Below are positions 8,451 to 17,986 of a stretch of DNA of 64,000 nt, in pieces. The stretch is from the NCBI GenBank assembly GCA_023460935.1, contig JAEWOI010000022.1, positions 1 to 64,000 of the forward strand, in the 5' to 3' direction. The translations under genes and the position numbers were made by a program. The notes below the pieces were generated by a model. It was not told the DNA's origin. It saw nothing but the letters and a program-made list of their open reading frames with translations, and did no database searches. Every line of letters starts with the position of its first letter. The stretch's first letter is position 1. The DNA is from Actinomycetes bacterium. GTDB lineage: Bacteria > Actinomycetota > Actinomycetes > Propionibacteriales > Propionibacteriaceae.

Positions 8451-8744
8451 ATGAGCCACCCGAGCGACCCCCCACCCTACGAGCCCTACCGACCCGCCGG
8501 TGCCGGCCTGACCTGCCCGAAGTGCCACGGGTCGATGCGCACCTACGAGCGCAACGGGGTCCACCTCGAGCAGTGCGACGGCTGTCGGGGAGTCTTCCTC
8601 GATTTCGGCGAGCTCGAGCACCTGACCCAGCTGGAGAGCCGCTTCGCACCGCAGCCGCCCGCAGGGTACGGGCCGGCCTGGGGGAACCACGGCGGCCATC
8701 GCTACCGCCGTGGCGGCCTCTCCGGGCTGTTCTTCTCCAGCTGA
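8451..8744 (+). CDS. TFIIB-type zinc-ribbon protein
   Basis: A 97-residue protein with one zf-TFIIB-like ribbon: CPKCHGSM near residue 23 and CDGCRGVFLDFGELEHL near residue 43. These four cysteines and the WxD-like end (here VFLDFGELE) are characteristic of the short bacterial zf-TFIIB family. The N-terminus is proline-rich and the C-terminus is Gly/His/Arg-rich, both probably disordered. It starts one base after the phosphotransferase stop and is probably co-transcribed with it. The function of the family is not established. Confidence 0.85.
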   Translation: MSHPSDPPPYEPYRPAGAGLTCPKCHGSMRTYERNGVHLEQCDGCRGVFLDFGELEHLTQLESRFAPQPPAGYGPAWGNHGGHRYRRGGLSGLFFSS

Positions 8745-8753
8745 GGCTCCCGG

Positions 8754-11189
8754 TCAGACCTCCGCGAGCGCCTCGGTCGGCGATGCACTGGCTGCGCGGC
8801 GTCCGGGCAGGACGGAGGCCAGCCCTGCCGCCACCACGGCCAGGGCCAGCATGCCGAGGGTCTGGGGCACCTCCACGGCGAAGCGCACTCCGTGCAGCCG
8901 CATCGTGCCGCTGAGCGAGGTGACCGCGAGCCAGCCGAAGAACGTCCCGGCGACCACGCCCACCAGCACCCCGACGAGGGTCACTTGCAGTGCCTCGACG
9001 GTGAGCATCGAGCGCAGCGAGCGGGCCTGCAGCCCGAGGGCGCGCAGCAGCGCCGACTCCCTGGAGCGTTCCAGCACCGACAGCCCAAGGGTGTTGCTCA
9101 CCCCGATCAGCGCGATCAGCACCGCCACGCCCAGCAGCGCCGTCGTGATCGCCAGCAGGATGCCCAGCACCTGTTCGATGTTGGCTGCCATCGCGATCGA
9201 ACCGCTCACCTGGCCGCGGTCGCCGACCACCTCGGTCACGGCGACGATCGCCTCCACCGCACGGGAGCGGTCGGGCACCGAGAGCCAGGTGACGGCTGCC
9301 GGCACCGGCTTGCCCAGCCGGGCCAGCACGGGGGCACTGACCATGGCCTCGCCGAACCCCACCAGCCTGGAACCGACCGGCTTGAGCTCGACCTGCCCGC
9401 CGCTGCCACGCACGGTCACCCTCGCTCCGAGCTCGGCTGCCAGGTCCGGGTCGACCAGCACCTCGTCGTCGCGGACGCGGATGTCCGTCCCGGTCACAAC
9501 GGTCGCTGCCGGGTCGAAGCCGAGCACGGTAAGGCTGTGCCCGCCACCTGCGGCTGAGACCTCTGCCGACAGCGCAGCCAGGCTGACCGAGCCCTGCACT
9601 CCAGCGGCCAGGCCGAGCCGGGTCGCGGTTGGCGCCGGGGCTGGGGCCAGCCCGTCCTCGCCGGACCAGGTGACACTGATGTCCACCGGCGTGTCCCGCT
9701 CGATCTCGTCCAGCATCGTCAACCGGATGCTCGCCGTCCCCACCTGCAGGGTGACGATCAGGCCGACGGCGAGCATCAGCGCCGACGCGGTCGCTGCGGC
9801 CCGGCGGGGATTCCGCTCCGCGTTGCGGGCAGCCAGCCGGGAGGTGGTCCCGAACCGCTCGACCAGCCTGCCGCTCAGCTTCAGCAGCGCCGGGACGAAC
9901 AGCGGGGCGCCGAACAGGACGCCGAGCGAGATCAGCGTGCCGGCGCCGATCGCTGCGAAGAAGCCGATGGGGGCCACGGTGAGGGCCACCACCACCAGAC
10001 CCGCGCCGGCGGCGAGCAGCAGCCCGCAGCTGACCGCCCGGACGGTGGACCCGCGTCGCTGCTCGGCAGCGGTCGGCACCGGTTGCAGCGCCTCCAGCGG
10101 GAGCACCCTGGTGCCGCGCAGGATGGGGAGCCAGGCAGCGCCGAGCGTGGCAGCGATGCCCAGACCCACCGCCACGCCGAGCTGGACGGGCGGCAGCGCC
10201 AGCCCCCAGAACAGGGCGCCGGTGTAGGCCGACCCGGCCGCGGCCAGCCCCGTGCCCACGGCGACGCCGAGCAGCGACCCGACCAGCCCGAGGATCAGCG
10301 CCTCGGCCAGGAACCGGCTTCGCACCTGGTTGCCCCCGGCGCCGACGGCGCGGAGCAGCCCGATCTGGCGGCGCCGCTGCGCCAGCGTGATCGTGAAGGT
10401 GTTCGCGATGGTGATCATCCCGACCACTAGCGCGACCGCCGCGAACCCCCAGAGCAGGTACATGAACACCTCGAAGTCGCCTGCCAGCGCGGCCAGTGCC
10501 CGTTCGCGGGCGGCTTGCGCCGGGAGGACGCGGGCATCGGGGTCGGCTGCGGCCAGGGCGGCCCCGAGGCCGGCCGCCAGTTCCACCGGGTCGGTGCCGG
10601 GCGCGGCCTTCACCGCCCAGCTGCCACTGCCGGCCACGGGATCGACGCCCCGCCTGGCGAAGTGGCCCGCGTGGGCATATGCGGTCTTGATGAACATCGA
10701 GCTCGGTTCGTCGGTCAGCCCGACCACGACGAGCCTGGCGTCGTCCGCCGCTGCGGTCAGCTCTCCGCCCAGCCGCACGCCGAGTGCCTGCGCAGCGCCC
10801 TGGCTGAGCACCACCTCAGCAGTCGCTGCGGGCCAGCGGCCCTCGGCCAGGCGGGACCAGCGCAGAGCGTCCGGGGGGACGTTGAGGAACTGCAGCAGCA
10901 CCGAGGTGTCGGCGCGGCTCACCGGTTCGGTCCAGTTCAGGATCGGCGCAGCGTCGGCCACCCCGGGGAACCCGTGAACGGTCGCCGCGGCTCCCTCCGC
11001 AAGGGCCTGCTCCACCAGGACGTCGGCATTGGCGATCGGGACGTTGAGCGCGCGGCCCTCCGCCTGGGCCTCGGTGGCCACCAGCACAGCAGAACCGGCC
11101 AGGAACGCGACGCTGATCGCCACGGCCAGCACGGTGGACAGGAACCGGCCCGGGTGCAGGCGCACCTCCGACCACGCCTGGCGCAGCAT
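8754..11189 (-). CDS. ABC transporter permease, FtsX/MacB type
   Basis: An 811-residue permease with the duplicated FtsX arrangement: TM1, a large periplasmic MacB-PCD-like domain (about residues 35-235), a three-TM FtsX block (about 245-380), additional TMs, a second extracytoplasmic domain (about 490-640) and a second FtsX block at the C-terminus (LLAITTALLGVAVLIALIGV). Such permeases do not move a solute through a channel but transmit ATPase motion to the outside (lipoprotein, peptide or hydrolase control). The start ATG overlaps the stop of the ATPase gene upstream (ATGA at 11189), so this is a strict two-gene operon. The cargo is unknown. Confidence 0.9.
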   Translation of the reverse strand: MLRQAWSEVRLHPGRFLSTVLAVAISVAFLAGSAVLVATEAQAEGRALNVPIANADVLVEQALAEGAAATVHGFPGVADAAPILNWTEPVSRADTSVLLQFLNVPPDALRWSRLAEGRWPAATAEVVLSQGAAQALGVRLGGELTAAADDARLVVVGLTDEPSSMFIKTAYAHAGHFARRGVDPVAGSGSWAVKAAPGTDPVELAAGLGAALAAADPDARVLPAQAARERALAALAGDFEVFMYLLWGFAAVALVVGMITIANTFTITLAQRRRQIGLLRAVGAGGNQVRSRFLAEALILGLVGSLLGVAVGTGLAAAGSAYTGALFWGLALPPVQLGVAVGLGIAATLGAAWLPILRGTRVLPLEALQPVPTAAEQRRGSTVRAVSCGLLLAAGAGLVVVALTVAPIGFFAAIGAGTLISLGVLFGAPLFVPALLKLSGRLVERFGTTSRLAARNAERNPRRAAATASALMLAVGLIVTLQVGTASIRLTMLDEIERDTPVDISVTWSGEDGLAPAPAPTATRLGLAAGVQGSVSLAALSAEVSAAGGGHSLTVLGFDPAATVVTGTDIRVRDDEVLVDPDLAAELGARVTVRGSGGQVELKPVGSRLVGFGEAMVSAPVLARLGKPVPAAVTWLSVPDRSRAVEAIVAVTEVVGDRGQVSGSIAMAANIEQVLGILLAITTALLGVAVLIALIGVSNTLGLSVLERSRESALLRALGLQARSLRSMLTVEALQVTLVGVLVGVVAGTFFGWLAVTSLSGTMRLHGVRFAVEVPQTLGMLALAVVAAGLASVLPGRRAASASPTEALAEV

Positions 11190-11938
11190 CAGGCGCCCAG
11201 CCGCTTCATCGCGTCCAGCACTGCGTCCGCACCCGGATCGGCCAGGTCGTCGACGATCCGGCCGTCGGAGAGCAGCAGCGCCCGGTCGGCGTAGGCGGCA
11301 GCGTTGGGGTCGTGGGTGACCATCACGATGGTCTGGCCGAGCTCGCTGCTCGTGTGCCTCAGGTAGTCCAGGAGGCGGTGGCTGGAGCGGGAATCCAGGG
11401 CTCCGGTGGGTTCGTCGGCGAACACGACTGCCGGCTCGGTCACCAGGGCGCGGGCGATCGCCACCCGCTGCTGCTGGCCGCCGGACAGCTGCGAGGGCAG
11501 GTGTCGCAGCCGGTCACCGAGGGCGAGGGAGTCGATCAGCCGCTGCAGCCGGTCGGGGTCGGCGCGGCGGCCGGCCAGCTCGAGCGGCAGCACGATGTTC
11601 TGCTCGGCCGTCAGCGTCGGCAGCAGGTTGAACGCCTGGAAGACGAAGCCCACCTGGTCGCGGCGCACCCGGGTCAGGGCGCGGTCGTTGAGCGCGGAAA
11701 TGTCCTGTCCGGCGAGGTGGACGCTGCCGGACGTCGGCCGGTCAAGCCCGGCCAGGCAGTGCATCAGCGTCGACTTGCCCGAACCGGACGGCCCCATGAT
11801 CGCCGTGAACGAGCCGCGGGAGAACGAGACGCTCACCCCGTCGAGGGCTGTGACCGCGGCCTCCCCCGAGCCGTAGATCTTGGTCAGGCCGGCGGCTGCG
11901 GCGATCTGGTCGGGCATTACTGGTGCTAGGAGGCTCAT
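11189..11938 (-). CDS. ABC transporter ATP-binding protein, LolD/MacB type
   Basis: A 249-residue nucleotide-binding subunit partnering the FtsX-type permease downstream. It has Walker A GPSGSGKST, Q-loop VFQAFNLLP, signature LSGGQQQR, Walker B VVFADEPTGALD and the switch His in MVTHDPNAA, all intact. The LLPTLTAEQNIVLPL stretch and ADEPTGALD are typical of the LolD/MacB/SalX subfamily. The start at 11938 (MSLLAPVMPD) is supported by a TAGCTT -10 hexamer ending 6 nt upstream, which implies a leaderless mRNA. An alternative Met eight codons in is closer to the usual N-terminus. Confidence 0.93.
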   Translation of the reverse strand: MSLLAPVMPDQIAAAAGLTKIYGSGEAAVTALDGVSVSFSRGSFTAIMGPSGSGKSTLMHCLAGLDRPTSGSVHLAGQDISALNDRALTRVRRDQVGFVFQAFNLLPTLTAEQNIVLPLELAGRRADPDRLQRLIDSLALGDRLRHLPSQLSGGQQQRVAIARALVTEPAVVFADEPTGALDSRSSHRLLDYLRHTSSELGQTIVMVTHDPNAAAYADRALLLSDGRIVDDLADPGADAVLDAMKRLGA

Positions 11939-11944
11939 GCAGCC

Positions 11945-11950
11945 AAGCTA
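11945..11950 (-). promoter_or_regulatory. -10 hexamer TAGCTT, leaderless start of the ABC pair
   Basis: TAGCTT on the minus strand ends 6 nt before the ATG at 11938; transcription would start at or next to the start codon. Confidence 0.6.
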
Positions 11951-12064
11951 GGCACCGCGGCGCTTCCACACGTCCTCCCTGGCGGCGCACCGGGTCGTCC
12001 GCAGGGACGATCTGCACCGCCCCTTCCGGACGACCCCGATGCGGCGTGGCTTCCCCCCAGCGAC

Positions 12065-12070
12065 TAGGGT
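12065..12070 (+). promoter_or_regulatory. -10 hexamer TAGGGT, leaderless start of sdaA
   Basis: TAGGGT ends 7 nt before the ATG at 12078. It lies in the 139-nt divergent region shared with the ABC operon. Confidence 0.65.
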
Positions 12071-12077
12071 CGGGGGT

Positions 12078-13451
<1,374 letters not shown>

Positions 13452-13484
13452 CCGGCACGGACGACCCACTTGTTCAGGTGCCGG
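13452..13484. terminator. Candidate hairpin between convergent sdaA and HNH genes
   Basis: CCGGCAC at 13452-13458 pairs with GTGCCGG at 13478-13484 around a 19-nt loop, directly after the sdaA stop and overlapping the 3' end of the HNH gene. There is no T-tract, so the terminator role is tentative. Confidence 0.4.
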
Positions 13485-13815
13485 CCAGGAGCCGCAGCAC
13501 CTCGACCCGGCGGAGGAGGAAGCGGCTCTCGTCCAGCCGCTTCCTGCGCAGCCACGAGGTGACCTCGAGGTTCCACTTGCTGGCGTTGCAGGAACCGCAC
13601 GCTGGCACGACGTTGGCCAGCGTGTAGCGACCGCCCCGCGAGATCGGCAGCAGGCAGTCCTTCTGCAGCGGTCCGGCGGGCGAGCCGCAGTACGCGCAAC
13701 CGCCCCACGCGGAGACCAGCGCTGCCCACTGGGAAGCGGTCAGGTCGTGCTCGACCCTGGCCATCCGGCGCTTTCGCCGCCGGGCGTGGACGGCTGCTCG
13801 ATTGCGCGCAGGCAC
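13474..13815 (-). CDS. HNH endonuclease-domain protein
   Basis: A 113-residue basic protein with an HNH-type zinc-supported nuclease motif: CAYCG near residue 40, then PISRGGRYTLANVVPACGSCNASK at about residues 57-80. The usual first catalytic His (DHxxP) appears as DCLLPISRGG, so the His position is not standard, whereas the Asn and both CxxC pairs are present. The N-terminus is Arg-rich and may bind nucleic acid. GTG 13815 is supported by TACGAT ending 6 nt upstream (leaderless). An ATG at 13764 would give a shorter form. No intron, phage or restriction gene is nearby, so it looks like a solitary housekeeping-type HNH gene. Confidence 0.75.
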   Translation of the reverse strand: MPARNRAAVHARRRKRRMARVEHDLTASQWAALVSAWGGCAYCGSPAGPLQKDCLLPISRGGRYTLANVVPACGSCNASKWNLEVTSWLRRKRLDESRFLLRRVEVLRLLAGT

Positions 13816-13821
13816 GGGTAG

Positions 13822-13827
13822 ATCGTA
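13822..13827 (-). promoter_or_regulatory. -10 hexamer TACGAT, leaderless start of the HNH gene
   Basis: TACGAT on the minus strand ends 6 nt before the GTG at 13815. Confidence 0.5.
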
Positions 13828-13930
13828 CGCACGACTCGTTCCCGGGACGGGCGCGCGCGCCGGGCCCGATGCCCCTCGGCGACGGCAAGGGGAGGCCTAG
13901 GATCGCAGGGAGACCTACCGAAGGAACCCG

Positions 13931-14968
13931 ATGATCCTGGACCGCTACACCCCCGACCCCGACCGCTACGACGGCCGGATGCCCTACCGGCCGGTGGGCC
14001 GCACCGGCCTGAAGCTGCCGGCCATCTCGCTCGGGCTGTGGCACAACTTCGGCGACGACGTGCCCTTCGCCAACCAGCGGGCCATCCTGCGGCGGGCGTT
14101 CGAGCTGGGCGTGACCCACTTCGACCTGGCCAACAACTACGGGCCGCCGTACGGCTCGGCCGAGACCAACTTCGGCCGGCACCTGCGCGAGGACTTCCGC
14201 CCGTACCGCGACGAACTGGTCATCTCCAGCAAGGCCGGCTGGGACATGTGGCCGGGCCCCTACGGCGACCTGGGCTCCCGCAAGTACCTGCTGGCCTCGC
14301 TCGACCAGTCCCTGCAGCGGATGGGCCTGGACTACGTCGACATCTTCTACCACCACCACTACGACCCCTCCACCCCGCTGGAGGAGTCGATGCTGGCCCT
14401 CGACACCGCCGTCCGGCAGGGCAAGGCGCTTTACGTCGGCATCTCCTCCTACTCCGGCCAGCGCACGCGGGAGGCCGTGGCCATCGCCCGGGAGCTGGGC
14501 ACGCCACTGGTGATCCACCAGCCGTCGTACTCGATGCTGAACCGCTGGATCGAGGGCGACCTCCTGGACGCGCTGGCGGAGACCGGGCTGGGTTGCATCG
14601 CCTTCTCGCCACTGGCCCAGGGGATGCTCACCGACAAGTACCTCCAGGGCGTCCCGGAGGGCTCTCGCGCAAGCCAGCAGAAGTCGTTCTCCACACACTG
14701 GCTGAACGACGTGAACCTCGCCCACGTCCGCGCGCTGAACGACCTGGCCGGACGTCGCGGCCAGAGCCTGGCGCAGCTCGCGATCGCCTGGGTGCTGCGC
14801 GACTCCCGGGTCACCTCGGCCCTGATCGGCGCCTCCAGCGTGGAGCAGCTCGAAAACAGCCTGGCAGCGCTGCAGAACCCCGACTTCAGCGCAGCCGAGC
14901 TGGAGGAGATCGACCGCCACGCCAAGGACGCCGGGATCAACCTCTGGCAGGCGCCGAGCACGGCGTAG
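13931..14968 (+). CDS. Aldo/keto reductase, YghZ / L-glyceraldehyde-3-phosphate reductase type
   Basis: A 345-residue NADPH-dependent TIM-barrel reductase. The catalytic tetrad elements are visible: Asp and Tyr in HFDLANNYGPPYGSAE, Lys in VISSKAGWDMWPGPYG, and His in DIFYHHHYDPSTPLEE. The glycine-rich SRKYLLASLDQSLQRMG and the tail LIGASSVEQLENSLAAL (cofactor phosphate site) match the YghZ/Kv-beta-like AKR14 group, which detoxifies methylglyoxal and L-glyceraldehyde 3-phosphate. The start at 13931 has a good Shine-Dalgarno (GAAGGA, about 6 nt upstream), and TAGGAT about 30 nt upstream is a plausible -10. The xylanase-like gene follows after 41 nt with its own promoter. Confidence 0.9.
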   Translation: MILDRYTPDPDRYDGRMPYRPVGRTGLKLPAISLGLWHNFGDDVPFANQRAILRRAFELGVTHFDLANNYGPPYGSAETNFGRHLREDFRPYRDELVISSKAGWDMWPGPYGDLGSRKYLLASLDQSLQRMGLDYVDIFYHHHYDPSTPLEESMLALDTAVRQGKALYVGISSYSGQRTREAVAIARELGTPLVIHQPSYSMLNRWIEGDLLDALAETGLGCIAFSPLAQGMLTDKYLQGVPEGSRASQQKSFSTHWLNDVNLAHVRALNDLAGRRGQSLAQLAIAWVLRDSRVTSALIGASSVEQLENSLAALQNPDFSAAELEEIDRHAKDAGINLWQAPSTA

Positions 14969-14997
14969 CCGCGAACGCCGACGCCCCCGGCGGGCCC

Positions 14998-15003
14998 TAG
15001 GCT
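14998..15003 (+). promoter_or_regulatory. -10 hexamer TAGGCT, leaderless start of the GH10 gene
   Basis: TAGGCT ends 6 nt before the ATG at 15010. Confidence 0.65.
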
Positions 15004-15009
15004 GCGGCC

Positions 15010-16278
15010 ATGCAGCAAGCCCGCGTGACCGACACCGGAAGCCCGCACCGGCTGGGTGCCGCTGTGCTCACGGTTGCCGACGCCGCCGGCCGGCCCCTGC
15101 CTGAGGTGGACGTCGTGGTGGCCCAGGCCAGCCACGAGTTCAGCTTCGGCAACCTGGGCTTCGACTTCGTCCACCTCGCCAACGGCCGTGGAACCGCAGC
15201 GGACGAGGCACTGGCGAGCCAGTGGCTGGACCTGTTCAACACCGCGACCCTCGGCTTCTACTGGCGCGACTTCGAGCCCGAACGTGGCTCGCCCCGTACC
15301 CGCGAGCTGCTGGCCACGGCGCGCTGGTTCGCCGATCGCGGGATCCGGCTGAAGGGCCACCCGCTGGTGTGGCACACCCTCTCGCCACGGTGGCTCCTCG
15401 ACCTCGGCACCGCGGAGGTGGAGAGCCTGCTCCGTGCGCGGATCCGACGGGAGGCGGGGGACTTCGCCGGGCTGGTCGGGGCGTGGGACGCGATCAACGA
15501 GGCCGTGATCCTGCCGGTGTTCACCGCTGAGGACAACGCCGTCAGCCGGCTCGCGCGGGCCCGCGGCCGGATCGCGACCGTTCGGCTGGCGTTCGAGGAG
15601 GCGCGCGCCGCCGACCCGGGCGCCGTGTTGCTGATCAACGACTTCGACCTCTCCAGCGCCTACGAGCGGCTGATCGAGGAATTGCTGGAGGCAGGCATCG
15701 GCATCGACGCGATCGGCCTGCAGACCCACATGCACCAGGGTTTTCGCGGCGAGGAGCAGATCACCGCGATCGCCGACCGGTTCGGCCGGTTCGGGCTGCC
15801 GCTGCACTTCACCGAGACCTCCCTGGTCTCGGGTGAGCTGATGCCGGCCCACATCGTCGACCTCAACGACCACGTGGTCGACAGCTGGCCCAGCACGGCC
15901 GAGGGCGAGGCCAGGCAGGCCGACGAGATCTTGCGCCACTACCGCGCGCTGGTGGCCCACCCGGCAGTCGAGGCGATCAACTACTGGGGGATCACCGACC
16001 GCGGCGCCTGGCTGGGCGCGCCGATCGGGCTCGTCCGCGCCGACGGGACGCCGAAGCCATCGTTCGCCGCGCTGCGAGGGCTGATCAAGGGCGACTGGTG
16101 GCTGGCGCCGACCACCCTGCGCACCGACGCCGCCGGACGGGTGGCGGTGGCGGGCTTCCGCGGTGGCTACACCGTCGCGCTGCCCGGCCAGGGCGCCGCC
16201 GCAGCCTTCACCATCGGTGCCGGTGAAGCCCGGCTCGACGTCCGCCTGCCGCCGCCTCCGGGGCCCCGGGACGGTTAG
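15010..16278 (+). CDS. GH10 family endo-1,4-beta-xylanase-like enzyme without signal peptide
   Basis: A 422-residue glycoside hydrolase family 10 protein. The TIM-barrel motifs are KGHPLVWHTLSPRWL (substrate-binding His), WDAINEAVI with the acid/base Glu, QTHMHQGF, and LHFTETSLVSG with the nucleophile Glu. A short beta-rich N-terminal module (residues 14-50) and a C-terminal beta-tail (about 375-422) flank the barrel. There is no hydrophobic leader. The -10 hexamer 6 nt before the ATG argues that no signal peptide has been missed, so it should act on imported xylo-oligosaccharides or another intracellular glycoside. No sugar transporter or other glycosidase is adjacent. The last 4 nt overlap the convergent ABC permease gene. 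Confidence 0.88.
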   Translation: MQQARVTDTGSPHRLGAAVLTVADAAGRPLPEVDVVVAQASHEFSFGNLGFDFVHLANGRGTAADEALASQWLDLFNTATLGFYWRDFEPERGSPRTRELLATARWFADRGIRLKGHPLVWHTLSPRWLLDLGTAEVESLLRARIRREAGDFAGLVGAWDAINEAVILPVFTAEDNAVSRLARARGRIATVRLAFEEARAADPGAVLLINDFDLSSAYERLIEELLEAGIGIDAIGLQTHMHQGFRGEEQITAIADRFGRFGLPLHFTETSLVSGELMPAHIVDLNDHVVDSWPSTAEGEARQADEILRHYRALVAHPAVEAINYWGITDRGAWLGAPIGLVRADGTPKPSFAALRGLIKGDWWLAPTTLRTDAAGRVAVAGFRGGYTVALPGQGAAAAFTIGAGEARLDVRLPPPPGPRDG

Positions 16279-17117
16279 CGCAGGAACAACGACCGGAGCC
16301 GACGGGTGGTGAAGGCCACCCCGAGCACGGACATCACGGTGAAGTAGGCGAGGTGCACCAGGGTGCCGGCCTCGAAGTGGCCGAACGAGAGCTGGCGCAT
16401 GAGTTCCACACCGTGCCACAACGGCAGCGCCATCACCAGCCACTGCACCGGCTCGGGGAACACCGTGATCGGGAACAGCGTGGACGAGAACATGAACATC
16501 GGCAGCAGGGCGATGTTGATCCACTCCATCTGCTGGAAGGTGGTGAAGTAGCTGGTCACCGCCATGCCGAGGGCTGCGAAGCCCAGCGCGATCAGCAGCG
16601 CGACCGGGATCATCGCCAGTGCCCACCACGACGTCGCCAGGCCGAGCAGCGCGATCACGGCGGTGAACCCGAGCGCGTAGAGGAAGCCGCGGAACAGCGC
16701 GAGGAAGATCTCCCCGGCTGCGACGTCGAGCGGACCGAGGGAGGTGGCGAGCATGCCCTGGTACAGCCGGGCGAAGCGCAGCTTGAAGAACACGTTCCAG
16801 GTGGAGTCGTAGATCGCCCCGTTCATCGCGGAAGTGGCCAGCAGGGCCGGCGCGATGAACGCGGCATAGGAGATCGGCTGACCCCCGGGGCCGGCCACCG
16901 TGCCGACCAGGGCCCCGAGTCCCAGACCCATGCTGAGCAGGTAGAACACCGGTTCGAAGAAGCCGGAGACGATCACCACCCAGTTCTGGTTGCGGATCAC
17001 CTTGAAGCCGCGTTCGACCACGGCCGCGGTGTTGCCCGAGGAGTTCGCCCCGAACCACCCGGCCAGCCGGCCGCCGGGCGGCGCTGCCGTCGCGGCCTGG
17101 CGTACGCCGGCGCTCAC
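16275..17117 (-). CDS. ABC-2 type permease (NodJ/DrrB-like), second subunit
   Basis: A 280-residue ABC-2 membrane subunit with six predicted TM helices. The conserved loop FSSTLFPITVFPEPVQWLVMALPLWHGVELMRQ near the C-terminus is the NodJ/DrrB signature region. The N-terminal cytoplasmic stretch ERGFKVIRNQNWVVIVSGFFEPVFY also fits. The start is a GTG at 17117 whose bases overlap the stop of the preceding permease gene (GTGA), so translation is coupled. Together with its neighbour it forms a heterodimeric permease driven by the ATPase at 17979-18899. The export substrate is unknown; related systems export drugs, lipids or glycolipids. Confidence 0.87.
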   Translation of the reverse strand: MSAGVRQAATAAPPGGRLAGWFGANSSGNTAAVVERGFKVIRNQNWVVIVSGFFEPVFYLLSMGLGLGALVGTVAGPGGQPISYAAFIAPALLATSAMNGAIYDSTWNVFFKLRFARLYQGMLATSLGPLDVAAGEIFLALFRGFLYALGFTAVIALLGLATSWWALAMIPVALLIALGFAALGMAVTSYFTTFQQMEWINIALLPMFMFSSTLFPITVFPEPVQWLVMALPLWHGVELMRQLSFGHFEAGTLVHLAYFTVMSVLGVAFTTRRLRSLFLR

Positions 17118-17986
17118 CTGGCCAGCCTCCGTTCGAAGTTGCGGACGGCGAGCGCAGCGCCGGCCGCGGCCACGGCCAGCAGCACGCCCAGGTGGAGCAC
17201 CACCATGCCCGCGGGGAGCTGCAGCCCGAAGCTGAGCTCCCTGGCCAGCTGCGTGCCGTGCCACATCGGCGAGATCCAGCCGATCCACTGCAGGTAGGCG
17301 GGCATCGCCTCGAGCGGGTAGAACGTGCCGGCGAACAGGAACATCGGCATCACGATGAAGCGCTGCACGAGGGCGAACTGGTAGCCCTCGTTCTCGATCG
17401 TGGCCGCGTAGGCCATCAGGGGCGCGCCGAAGGCGATGCCCGCCAGCGCGGCCACAGCGACCACCGGCCAGGACCGGCCGGGGTCGACCGCGCCGAGCAC
17501 CACCAGCACCAGCCAGAACACGGCGGCCTCGGCCACCATCCTCAGGAAGATGGCCAGCAGCTCACCCAGCGCCACCTGGCGGGGCGTGGCGGCAGTGCTC
17601 GCCCGCGCGTAGTACAGCCGGCCCCACTTGAAGCCCTCCATCACCGGGTAGGAGGTCTCGGCGGAGGCCGACATCACGATCGTGGCGACCAGCAGCCCCG
17701 GCGCGACGAAAACCAGGTACGGCGCCCCGCCGATTCCGCCGGAGCCGGCGTCGACCAGCGAACCCAGCCCGATCCCGACGGCCAGCACGTACAGCGCCGG
17801 GGTGAGCAGCGCCGTGCCGAGGATCGAGGTCCAGTACGCCCGCATGCCGATCAGCCGCCACTCGGCCTGGTACCACCAGCCGCACCGCCGAACCAGTTCC
17901 GCCTGCCTGGCAGCACCGGGCGCCCGGCCGGAATAGGCCAGGGCGTTGGAGTCGGGCAACGGGTCCGTACCGGTCAGCTCAGTCAA
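17114..17986 (-). CDS. ABC-2 type permease (NodJ/DrrB-like), first subunit
   Basis: A 290-residue ABC-2 permease paralogous to its downstream neighbour, with the matching features MRAYWTSILGTALLTPALYVLAVG near the N-terminus and LFAGTFYPLEAMPAYLQWIGWISPMWHGTQLARE near the C-terminus. No ATG is available at the right place. The frame opens with a TTG at 17986 that overlaps the ATPase stop codon by 8 nt, so a coupled TTG start is proposed; a start a few codons further in cannot be excluded. It works with the ATPase upstream and the second permease downstream. Confidence 0.8.
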   Translation of the reverse strand: MTELTGTDPLPDSNALAYSGRAPGAARQAELVRRCGWWYQAEWRLIGMRAYWTSILGTALLTPALYVLAVGIGLGSLVDAGSGGIGGAPYLVFVAPGLLVATIVMSASAETSYPVMEGFKWGRLYYARASTAATPRQVALGELLAIFLRMVAEAAVFWLVLVVLGAVDPGRSWPVVAVAALAGIAFGAPLMAYAATIENEGYQFALVQRFIVMPMFLFAGTFYPLEAMPAYLQWIGWISPMWHGTQLARELSFGLQLPAGMVVLHLGVLLAVAAAGAALAVRNFERRLAR

